Positions 21,133 through 30,595 of a stretch of DNA of 64,000 nucleotides are shown here, one piece after another; the stretch's first letter is position 1; the number at the start of each line of letters is the position of its first letter. The DNA comes from Tanypteryx hageni (taxonomy: Eukaryota; Arthropoda; Insecta; Odonata; Petaluridae). The DNA lies in NCBI GenBank assembly GCA_028673005.1, contig CM054114.1, forward strand, positions 23,837,369-23,901,368, written 5' to 3'. A model generated the notes under the pieces. That model did not search any database. It saw only the letters and a program-made list of their open reading frames with translations, and was not told the origin of the DNA. The position numbers and the translations under genes were made by a program.

Positions 21133-21932
21133 TATTTTCCGCTGTCCTCTTCTTATCTTGATAACTCTCCTTCCCTTTCAAATCGTCTATCAGCTGAACA
21201 CTTTTCCTACCTCTTTCCCTTTTCCCATCTAGTTTTCCTTCTAACACGTCTTTAATCATACTCTCTCTCCTCAGGTAATGTCCAACCCAGTTAGCCTTCC
21301 TCTTTCTGATAGTCTGTATAATCATTCGCTTCTCTCCTATTCTTCGTAGCACTTCATCGTTTTTCATCCTATCTGTCCATTTTATCTTCAGCATTCTCCT
21401 CCAAGTCCACATTTCAAAGCTTTCCAAGTATTTGATGTCATTTTTCCTTAGCGTCCATGTTTCTGCCCCATACAATGCTATACTCCATACGTAGCATTTT
21501 ATCAACTTCTTGCGGATATCTTCCCTTATATTCCCTGTAAGTCGTTGTTTCTTTCTCCTGAAAGCTGCTTTTGCTTTCCCTATTCTAGTTTTGATCTCAT
21601 CCGTACATTTTGCCTCTCGTGTTATGATACTTCCAAGGTATTTATATTCTGAAACTTGTTCTAATGGCTTTCCCCCAATAGTTATGTTCAGATTCTCTTC
21701 TTTACCCGATATTCGAATGACCTTGGATTTTTCTGTATTTATTTCCATACCGTATTTTCTACCAGTTATCACTAGTCTATTTATCATTTTTTGTAGCTCC
21801 TCTTCCTTTCTTGCTAGAAGTACTTGATCATCTGCGTATTTTACTGTTCTTATAATCCTTTCTCCAATTTTTAAATCCCCTGTGCCTTCTAAAGCTTCTT
21901 GCATTAGACTTTCTCCATATATATTGAATAGA
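21133..21932 (-). pseudogene. RTE LINE fragment (RT motif C to near C-terminus)
   Basis: The minus strand encodes an open frame that starts at the LMQEALEGTGDLKIGERII block, includes VKYADDQVLLARK (motif C) and the thumb and C-terminal region (GAETWTLRK, RKANWVGHYLRRES, GKRERGRK), and then runs into the (AC)n tract. It is almost identical in DNA to 59287-60088, so both derive from one recently active family, distinct from the plus-strand RTE at 14.4 kb. Both ends are truncated: motifs A and B and the endonuclease are missing, and so is the 3' UTR. Confidence 0.85.
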
Positions 21933-24370
21933 AACCTTCACATAAAATGAGACTTCTTACCTAAGTGACATGAGTTCGACTCCAGAAATTCCGAAAGTTG
22001 TGTTTTTTCCCATAAGAAAAGCATTGCGCCATATTGGTAAATTAATTATGGGCACTTGCCGGTAAGCTAGAAAAATGAAATTTTCAGTGTTGCTAGATGG
22101 CCGCAATATCTATTAGGAATTTTTGTCACTTTTGCTTACACTGTCTTGGGTTCGACTCCCGAGACCCCGGAATATCTCCCCTAAGTTAGCTTGGGAAAAG
22201 GTTTTCCCAGTGTGTAGACCAATCTAATAGGTTTAGGAAGCTGAAATTTTGCAGGTTTATAGGACATTTGTCATAACCAATTATAAAAGTCGAAATTTTT
22301 AAAATTGTGAATTTTAGGGGTTGTTTTAACCCCATTCGAACATTAAACTTTAATAATTTTTTAGGTACAACGGGATGAGCTAAGAAGCTGCAATTTTCAA
22401 ATTATCTACAGAACAGCGCATTTGCACAAATAAAAATTTCAATCTCTCCATATATATATATTGCGGCAACCGTTAAAAATGTTTAAATTTTAACCAATTA
22501 GAAAAATATTATTTTACTTCTAAAAGTGCTACAGCTTCAAAATTTGGCTCAAATGTGTAGCATTAGTACCCCATCATGGGGAAAGTGTAAAATGTTTAAA
22601 ATTGCAACTTTTGGGGATTGTTGTCAACTATAATTTTTTTTGTGGGTAAAACGAAAATCGCTGCGGAGGTGAAATCTTTAGAAATAAAAAAATATTTGTA
22701 ATGATGAAATATCTGTCTGAGAAATGATTGCTTTTTCAAGGTGAGGTGATATGCTTGCAGAATGCAAGCACCAACTACTAGTATGTTATATCCTCCTCCT
22801 CTGTAAGAGTCGTTGATATATAATGATAGGAGGATACTAATGTCCAGCCCAAACTACTAGAGTTGGAGAGCGGAAAGTTTCAGTTTTTGTAGATATGATG
22901 GAGAAACCTTCAGATAAAATGAAACTTCTTACCCAAGTGACATGAGTTCGACACCAGAAATTCCGAAATTTGCGTTTTTTCCTCTAAGAAAAGCATTGCG
23001 CCATATTTTTAAATTAATAATGGGCACTTGCCAGTAAGCTAGAATGATGAAATTTTCAGTGTTACTAGACGGCCACAATATGTATTAGGAATTATTGTCA
23101 CTTTTTCTTACAGTGTCTTGGGTTCGACTCCAGTGACCCCGGAATATCTCCCATAAGTTAACATGGGAAAACGAAATCCAGTGTGTAGACCAATGTAATA
23201 AGTTTAGGAAGCTGAATTTTGCAATAACCAACTATAAAAATAAAAAATTTTAAAATTGAAAATTACAGGGGTTGTTTTAACCCCATATGAACATTAAAGT
23301 TTAATAATTTTTTAGGTATTACGGGATGAGCTAGGAAGCTGCAATTTTCAAATTATTTACAGAACAGCGCATTTGCACAAATAAATATTTCAATCTCTCC
23401 ATATATATATTGCGGCAACCGTTAAAAATGTTTAAATTTTAAACATATAGAAAAATATTATTTTACTTCTAGAAGTGCTACAACTTTAAAATTTGGCTCA
23501 AATGTGTAGCATTAGTACCCCATAATGGGGAAAGTGTAAAATGTTTAAAATTGCAACATTTTGGGATTGTTTTAAACTATTATTTTTACGTGGGAAAAAC
23601 GAAAATCGCTGCGGAGGTGAAATCTTTAGAATTAATAGAATACTTGTAATGATGAAATATCACTCTGAAAAATTGATGTTTTTTCAAGGTGAGATGAAAT
23701 GCCTGCAGTATGCAAGCACCTTCTACTAGTATGTTATATCCTCCTCCTCTGTAAGAGTCGTCGACATATAATGATAGCAAGAGAATACTAATGTTTAGGC
23801 CTTTCCAGATAAGCTGGAGATTTGAATTTTTTTCATAGGTAGAATTTTGTGCAAAACCGACTAGAAAAAACGAAAATCTTTAAAAAGTGCAACAATGCTG
23901 CCGCTAAAAATTCGGAATTGTTTAAACAAATTTTCAAGGTTAATATATTTCCGAATGTGCCACGGAGTTGAAATTTTTTTATAAGTAGAATTCTTAAAAA
24001 AATGAAATAGGGATTATTCAAATTTTGATATTTTAATTTGTTTGGCAGTTAAAAATTCTTAAAGTTTAAAGAAATAGATAGCTGTTTAGGTACTATGAGA
24101 TGAGCTAGGAAGCTGAAATTTTCAAATTATTTACAGTATAGTATATTTGCACAAATAAACATTTCAATTTTACCATATATGTATTGCGGCGGCCGTTAAA
24201 AATTATTTAAATTTAAACAATTAGAAAAATATTATTTTATTTCTAGAAGTGCTACAAGTTTAAAATTTGGCTAAAATGTGTAGCATTAGAACCTTATAAT
24301 GAAGAAAGTGTAAAATTTTTAAAATTGCGACATTTGGAGATTGTTTTAAACTATTATTCTTACATGTGGG
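21933..24370 (+). repeat. About 970-bp tandem repeat, 2.3 copies
   Basis: Unit 1 begins at 21933 (GAAACCTTCACATAAAATGA) and unit 2 at 22903 (GAAACCTTCAGATAAAATGA). Shared blocks in order include GACATGAGTTCGAC, AAGCATTGCGCCATAT, TCTTGGGTTCGACTCC, TTGCGGCAACCGTTAAAAAT and TGCTACA.CTT..AAATTTGGCT. A partial third copy covers about 24085-24370. Units are close to 90% alike by eye. No coding frame is conserved between them. It starts exactly where the RTE fragment ends. Confidence 0.8.
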
Positions 24371-24479
24371 AAATCAACTCTAAACTGCCTTCAAATATTC
24401 TCAACTCAAAATTATTCAAGTAAGAAAGTTTCACACCCCTTCAAAAAACTTGATCGCAGTTGCAGCTCCATCCCTTTAA

Positions 24480-25497
24480 CCTTTAAATATCAAAATGGCA
24501 TGGTGTGCCAGCAAATTTATGGGTAAGCCTGCTAAACGGCACACCCGTGGCCCGCAAAGTTGCGAGGCAGCTCACATATGTGGTTTTTGTCATAGAATCA
24601 AAATAGTAATAGGAGACGAAAGGCCAGACATCTTTCTTTTCCTCCTCCTCTCCCAAGGCCGAAGTTCTTATGGATTGGGGGAATGGAGGGTAAACAAACA
24701 CTCGAGAGAGCCTGTCTCAAAATATAGGCCTCCAATATGAGACAGTCTTTCAGAACCTAAGAGATGCATTAAACTGAACCCCAGGTCTGAGACCTACCCA
24801 AAGGTCCCTTTATTATTTTCTTCTTTCTTTTGCATATCTGCATTTTACCACATTTACATTCATCCATTTGCAGACCACGAAGCAGAGCGAGAGTAGACTC
24901 ATGCATGCAAAATTTCAGTAGCTGTTTATCCATTTATTTTTTAATGATTACTTTATTTTTATATAATTATTTCGTAGTTATATATATTTTTGTAATTATT
25001 TTTGGAAATGGGCCCCAAGGATATAGAGGAAGTCTTTGTTAATTCGGATTCTGACGCGTACGAAGGTGGTGTGGAAGGTGGTGCGGAAAGCGGTAGCGAT
25101 GGCATGGAGGAGCCTGAGGATGATGGCTCAGCAAGGAGTAATGATTCATCTAAATGGAAATCTCCACATGAAGGCAGAAGACGAAAGATCGATGTGCACC
25201 CTTTTACTGCGGGGCCGAGTGGAATGAATACTTGTACTATTATTGTATTTGCATTTTATTGCATTGATCCAAATTTGAATTCCAATACTATATTTTGACA
25301 TGTTTATTTCCTCTAATAGGCAGCATCATGTAATTTTGCAATATGTGAACAATAGATTGCTTTTTATATGAACATTTTATCATGAATAGTTTATTAGACA
25401 TGCAGTTTTTTTAGAATGTAAACATATTTTTAAATACCCCAAAATAAATCCGGCTGATAGAACCTACTAGCAGGCATTTAAATCTGGAGGATAAAGG
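24480..25497 (+). mobile_element. piggyBac deletion derivative (1,018 bp)
   Basis: TTAA at 24476-24479 and 25498-25501 flanks short inverted ends CCTTTA/TAAAGG, the signature of piggyBac-superfamily insertion. The interior contains only an acidic N-terminal transposase piece (25002-25298). The catalytic domain is deleted. Confidence 0.7.
25002..25298 (+). pseudogene. piggyBac transposase N-terminal remnant
   Basis: The frame starts MEMGPKDIEEVFVNSDSD and runs through acidic and Gly-rich sequence to EGRRRKIDVHPFTAGPSGMN. The acidic N-terminus and the HPFTAGPSG block, just before where the DDE domain would begin, fit piggyBac-like transposases. The remaining codons read into non-homologous sequence and a stop. 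It is small and has no catalytic residue. Confidence 0.5.
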
Positions 25498-25681
25498 TTA
25501 ATTGAATGCACCTGCGATCATAGCTGCATCCAGTTTGATCATCTATCCCTTTAATTGCACTAATCAAGTTTAATAGGCATTGCGTGCATTTCTTTAATTG
25601 ACCAGGCGATCGCAGATGCAACCGTTGCGAAGCATTGGGATACGTCACTTTTGCACATGAACCTTCCTTTCGATGGACTTA

Positions 25682-26978
25682 TACAGGGTGATTCAAAAGT
25701 CCCCGAACTATAAATTTTTTAAATTGTTTGCTGTTGTTGGTTTTGGTATGTACGGGTGACCTTGGCGAACATGCTGCAGTGGCGACATCACCGCCTGCCA
25801 GTGCGCATGCCTGGGAGTCGGCCGGAAATGTTAGTCAGTCCGCCATGAGTCTCAGGCAAGAACAGAGGGTTGCTTTGCTGGAAGCTTATTTTACAGAAAA
25901 ATCTTATCATCGTTGCATCCACTTGCTTCAAGAGAAATTCCCTGTTGCTCCTATTCCAGGGAAAACAACAGTGTATGATCTTGTGCATTTTCGTGACTCT
26001 GGTAGTATTAAGGATAGGCAGAGAAGCGGCCGACCGTCCGTGTTAATGTTCGTGATAATGCCTGCGTTTACCGAGCATGTTCAACAGGTCCTGCAGCACT
26101 CTCCCGGCAAGTCACTTTGGCGGTTGTCACAGCAGGTTGGAGCATCTTATTCAGCCTGCCAAAGGGTTACTAAACGTTTGAAGCTAGGGCCATACCGAGT
26201 TCGAGAAGTGCAAGAGCTTCGCCCACTGGAACCAGGAAAGCATGTTGCCTATTACAAATGGTTTAGGAGATTCACTTGCAAAAATGAGATTATCCAACTT
26301 AACATGACTTTCTTCAATGATGAGGCTTGATTTCATTTAAATGGGTATGTCAATAGCCAGAACACTTGCATCTGGGCTGCGCTTAATCATCACACACTGC
26401 ATGAGGTCCCACTTCACCAGCTGAAAGTTGGAGTGTGGTGTGCCATGTCTAGGTGGCGAATTGTGGGACCAATTTTTTTTCGATACAACTGTTAATTCAG
26501 AAGTGTACTTGTTAGACATCATCCATCAATTTGTAGCCATGCTGGAAGCTGATGAGCATTATTGTTGGTTCCAACAAGACGGCATAACTTGCCACAAGTC
26601 CAATGAAACAATCGAGAAGCTCCATGAGTTCTTTGATGATCGATTAATCTCGAAAAATCTTTGGCCACCTTGCTCACTGGACTTGATTCCTCCAGATTTC
26701 TTTTTGTGGGGCTATCTGAAGGAGACAGTGTATTGCAACAATCCTAGAATGCTGCAGGACATGCGGAGCAACATCAACAAAGCTGTGAGGGACATCCCAG
26801 TCAACGTACTGAAAAGAGTTTCCACCAACATGTGTCATCGTGTGAATGTGTCTTTTACAAAATGGTGGATATTTCCAGCATCTTTTGTAAACTTCAGTAA
26901 AGGTTTCAATGTACAAAATCTATTGAATTTAAATAAATCTTTTTAATCAGAGCTCGGGGACTTTTGAATCACCCTGTA
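25682..26978 (+). mobile_element. mariner-type element with both ends, 1,297 bp
   Basis: The inverted ends TACAGGGTGATTCAAAAGTC and its complement match over about 25 bases, including TA at each edge. Length and a single intronless transposase frame are those of a Tc1/mariner element. The coding frame is broken (see 25845-26946), so this copy is non-autonomous, but its ends are intact. Confidence 0.85.
25845..26946 (+). pseudogene. mariner-like transposase with stop and frameshifts
   Basis: The likely start is ATG at 25845 (MSLRQEQRVALLEAYF), beginning a helix-turn-helix DUF4817-like DNA-binding region that ends in RSGRPSV. The first catalytic Asp is in FFNDEA, directly followed by TGA where Trp is usual (DEAW). 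The second is in WFQQDGITCH; the third is in LIPPDFFLWGY, with 38 residues between the last two, longer than the 34 of classic mariner. After the TGA the frame shifts near 26400-26460 and resumes to the end. Acts in the nucleus on its own ends; this copy is dead. Confidence 0.8.
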
Positions 26979-27186
26979 TATACAGCGTGAAAGCATGTAT
27001 TTATGCATTATGGATCAGCTTCTTGACTGTAGTATCCACCCACTTTGTGAATACGGCACCCTTTACTGCCTCTGCCTAGTTTGCTGGCAAGAAGATGCTC
27101 AGTACCAATATATTTATCTTCTGGATGGAGAAACCATTGTTATCAACCCAACCCGCCACTGAGATCTCAGAAGAAGTCACCGAGAA

Positions 27187-27272
27187 CCGTAAGGCACTAC
27201 CTATACCACTACCTATACCACTACCTATACCACTACCTACGCCACTACCTACGCCACCACCTATGCCGTTGC
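27187..27272 (+). repeat. 12-bp tandem repeat
   Basis: Seven or so units of CACTACCTATAC, drifting to CACTACCTACGC at the right. In one frame it would code a (PLPI)n/(PLPT)n proline-rich stretch, part of an 88-codon open frame (27095-27361) that ends in an intron-like GTAAGT. Confidence 0.85.
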
Positions 27273-27399
27273 CATCGTCTATGCAGTCACTGCTGGCCCA
27301 TACTGCATCGTCATCGTTGTTGTTGTTATCAGCTGTAAGTCATTACTTTATTCATTTTTAACAACATTTAAAATCATTTGCAAATATTCCCAGCTGAAA

Positions 27400-28490
27400 C
27401 ATATCATATTCGGTTCATTTGTGGAGGAAATGCCAGATAGCGACGATGAACAAAAAACACCTAGGCCTTCTAGGCAATCTCTTTTTGAAGCTGGGGTAAT
27501 ATATATCTTGGCATTAGATTGATTTGATGATGTACCAGTAAACAATTTTAAATTTGCATCATACTACTCAACTAATTTAATCTGAATTTATTTCCCCATT
27601 TTAGACGGACGCATTGAAAAAAAATTGAGACCGCTGAGTTGTGGTTATGGCCCATTGCCATTTATGAAGGTGGAAGAATTACAAGAGGGGCAGCATCACA
27701 GAATTATTGAACTAGAGTCAATGGCAATGAGGTATGGGCAAGCGGTGATGGCAACTATGACAAAAGGGGAGGAAGATCCCAGTTGGAGAAGGAAGGTCTT
27801 CCTTCCCAAACGATATTAAAATGTATTGACAACTGAGGACAAAATTGTATAACCAAAGTACGGAAATGTTTATATTAACCAGAAAAAATAATACATTAAC
27901 AAACCTAACAGAATAGTATAGCATTAACCAGTGAGAATATTTGATTTCATTTTTGCCAATCAGTCACATAAACTCCAATAGATAAATAAACTTGTTCAAA
28001 CCTGTCTTATTTCATTTTATTTAATACCTTAAAACTTCATATTCCTACCATATGCAGGCTCAGCATTTCTATAATCTTACAGTTAGAGTGCTTCATTCAG
28101 ATTTGAGACTTGACAGACATGTGCATAAAGTGGGTTTCTCAAAAAAAAAGATCTTCTACCCATCAGATAGCTCTCCAAAGCGCAAACAGTAAGTTCTCAA
28201 CTTTTAAATTATTTTGCATTAACTCCACTCTCAAATCATACCTTTTCACAAGTATCATTATTTTTCTATTACCCTAAGGTTATGGATGCGACAGTGGATA
28301 GAGTTGGAGTTGCAATTGCCTCCTATGGAGGAGTAAAAAATATGCATGAGGAAAACATACAGTATCTCCCATTTCAGTATATGGCGATTTATCACTCTTG
28401 GGAAATATTGGAAAGATTCCCAGATTACGCCAGAAACTGAATTAACTTTGATGAATATAGCCTTTGCTTTGAACATTATAACAAAGGAGT
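27400..28490 (+). other. Possible spliced coding region, unrecognised
   Basis: Several open blocks are bounded by splice-like signals. The block after CCCAG at 27394 reads EEMPDSDDEQKTPRPSRQS. A second after TTTTAG at 27604 reads LSCGYGPLPFMKVEELQEG. A third after TATGCAG at about 28059 reads FYNLTVRVLHSDLRLDRHVH and meets GTAAGT at 28190. A fourth near 28280 reads NIQYLPFQYMAIYHSWEILE. None was recognised, and phase joins are uncertain. Could be a low-expressed host gene, a domesticated element or chance. Confidence 0.3.
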
Positions 28491-28660
28491 GATCCAGATT
28501 AATGGACCACCACCAATTAAAAAAGATTGTTATGAGTGTAAAATCTCCAACAGAAAAAATGGGTTTTCTAATAAAAATGGATTGTCAATAAATAAACTTG
28601 TTCAAACCTGTCTGATTTCGTTTTATTTAAAACCTAAAAAAACTTCATATTTCCACCATG
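27980..28660 (+). repeat. Direct repeat pair of about 70 bp
   Basis: ATAAATAAACTTGTTCAAACCTGTCT..TTTTATTTAA..CCT occurs at about 27980-28048 and again at 28588-28660. Both contain AATAAA and lie after open blocks, so they look like duplicated 3' UTR or poly(A) regions. Confidence 0.65.
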
Positions 28661-28878
28661 CGCATTTCTCACAGAGAGAGAGAAAACAATATTTCCACAA
28701 AAGGTTGTTCCCGCAAATAGATGGTGATTCTGTGCATTTCTAAGGACTGCCAGAGAGGAGGTAACGACATAATGGGAATGAGGTAGGAAGGGAATGAAGA
28801 GAAACAATCATTGGAAGGAAGGTAATGTAATAAGATAGAAAACTGGAATGGGTGCCCAAAAGTATTACCATTTTTCCA

Positions 28879-29190
28879 CCAGATTAAACATGCCAGATTA
28901 GACATGCCAGATTAGACATGCCAGATTAGATATGCCAGATTAGACATGCCAGATTAGAGAAGCCAGATTAGAGAAGCCAGATTAGAGAAGCCAGATTAGA
29001 GAAGCCAGATTAGACATGCCAGATTAGACATGCCAGATTAGAGAGAGAAAACCATTTTCCAGCCAGATTAGAGAGAGGAAACAATTTTCCAGCCAGATTA
29101 GAGAGGGAAAATAATTTTCCAGCCAGATTAGAGAGAGAAAACAATTTTCCAGCCAGATTAGAGAGAGAAAACCATTTTCCAGCCACTGAA
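28879..29190. repeat. Minisatellite, 14-bp units turning into 30-bp units
   Basis: From 28879 to about 29040 the unit is AGATTAGACATGCC (with an AGATTAGAGAAGCC variant). From there to 29190 it is a 30-bp unit, CCAGATTAGAGAGAGAAAAC plus AATTTTCCAG, repeated about five times. The minus strand is open through the array, but only by repetition. Confidence 0.9.
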
Positions 29191-29254
29191 CCCATTTTTG
29201 ATCGTCTTTTTAGATGGAGAAAACCATTTTACCACCATAAACTTGGCAACACCG

Positions 29255-29345
29255 TTTTCCCTGCCAAAATGATCAACCAATCACAATTTACCACCAAAAT
29301 GAATCAACCAGTCACAATTTACCACCAAAATGAATCAACCAATCA
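29255..29345. repeat. About 31-bp tandem repeat, three copies
   Basis: AATCAACCARTCACAATTTA-type units with ACCACCAAAATG follow one another directly before the integrase relic. Confidence 0.75.
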
Positions 29346-29457
29346 GCGATTTACGAACGTCTTTTATTTGTTCATGTGATCGAATTATGATCATCTTTTG
29401 TTTTCAAAATGGCAGCTGTGCTGAAACTGGCTTTTCCTATACTACTGGCCTGGATAC

Positions 29458-30104
29458 GTGGTGAAACCGATTCTCATGGACGAGTTAAACCAACGCGGAC
29501 AAGTAGATCTCATGGACTTTCAGAGTTTACTGGATGGGGATTATAAATTAACCCTGCATTATCAAGTGCACCTGAGTAAATTTCACCTTATACATCCATT
29601 GGTGTTGAAATTGGCGACAGAGGTTGCCAGAATATTTGCTGAGCATCTTTTTAGACTTTGGGGTACCGCACGTATTGCAGTCAGATAATGGTAGAGAATT
29701 CACGGACAAAATAATAAGAGAGCTCAGCAAATTGTGGCCCAGGATGGTTCTGGTCAACTGGAGACCTCGATATCTGCAGAGTCAAGGGTCGGTCGAATGA
29801 AGCAAAGCCACGATGAAGGATGTGGGACAATAAGACACCGAATTGGAGATTGGGGTTGGGATTTGTTCAGTGGAGCATGAACACGACTTTCCACGAGGCC
29901 ATCAAGACGACGCCATATCAGGCCATGTTTGGCTGCAAATCAAAGATCGGTTTGGGGACGTCTCTTTTGGCAGAATTTTCAGAAAAAATTGCAACTGATA
30001 TTATGGAAGAGGAAATAGAGGATCTTATTATTGCCAACACTCGGAAGGGGAAATTGCAGGACCATCTCACCGACAAATTGACAAAACACGAGAGGAGAAA
30101 ATAG
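29458..30104 (+). pseudogene. KRBA2-like integrase (rve) core, frameshifted
   Basis: The reading shows NQRGQVDLMDFQSLLDG (first catalytic Asp), HLSKFHLIHPLV, then in another frame QSDNGREFTDK (second Asp) and SQGSVE (catalytic Glu), and in a third frame WSMNTTFHEAIKTTPYQAMFG with KIGLGTSLL. This order is that of retroviral-type integrase cores, closest in memory to the KRAB-A domain-containing protein 2 / SCAN-associated integrases and Ginger/Gypsy relatives. At least two frameshifts break it. No LTR or zinc-binding N-terminus was found. Confidence 0.7.
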
Positions 30105-30205
30105 CTAGGCCATCTCACAGACAAATTGACAAACCTCAAGAAGAGGAAATAGTGGGACCATCTCACTGACAAATTGATGAACCTCAAGAAGAGGATGTCA
30201 CAAGG
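30058..30205 (+). repeat. About 48-bp tandem repeat, three copies
   Basis: Units containing CCATCTCACNGACAAATTGA and ACCTCAAGAAGAGGA follow the integrase relic's C-terminal codons and appear to have expanded from them. Confidence 0.75.
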
Positions 30206-30595
30206 CATTAAACGTTCTGAAAAAGGACAGCAAAAAATTTAAATTTATAAGCCGAAAGAATGAGAAATATTAAGAAAAGGAAAGTGAAAGATAGGTGACT
30301 GCGTTAACCTTCACATTGTGCAATACGACCAAGGTAGAGGTGACTCCACTAATTTGATCGTTGTAGTCATGGATATCAAGGACGAAAAATTAAAGTTTGG
30401 AATGTAGAAAAAAGTATAAGAGTAATCGTTCGCAAGCTTTCCATAGCTAAAGGGCAGGTAATTCAAAGATGTGGATGTCACCAAAATTGCATGACAAGAA
30501 TATGTCAATGCTTTAACCTCTTCCGTTATTTGCACGTATTAATGTGCAAAATTTTTGTTCCAAAAAATATTTTTGCATATATATATATATATATA
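30206..30595. other. No gene seen; ends in a (TA)n run
   Basis: AT-rich spacer. (TA)n at about 30577-30595 borders the Tigger insertion, which has TA as its target. Confidence 0.4.

Noticed and set aside
22138..22170. tRNA T-arm-like box GGGTTCGACTCCCGAG in the 970-bp tandem repeat
   Set aside because: Only a B-box-like string is present; no acceptor, D or anticodon stem can be drawn around it, and the second unit changes the pairing.
24495..24740. 81-codon frame near the left end of the piggyBac derivative
   Set aside because: It lies in the expected 5' UTR of the element, shows no known motif, and the acidic N-terminal frame at 25002 is the better transposase start.
28879..29190. CRISPR-like array
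   Set aside because: Units are contiguous without unique spacers and the sequence is eukaryotic; it is a minisatellite.
29010..29195. Minus-strand frame of repeated SNLAGK..FSL units
   Set aside because: The frame is open only because the 30-bp minisatellite unit is a multiple of three and lacks stops in that frame.
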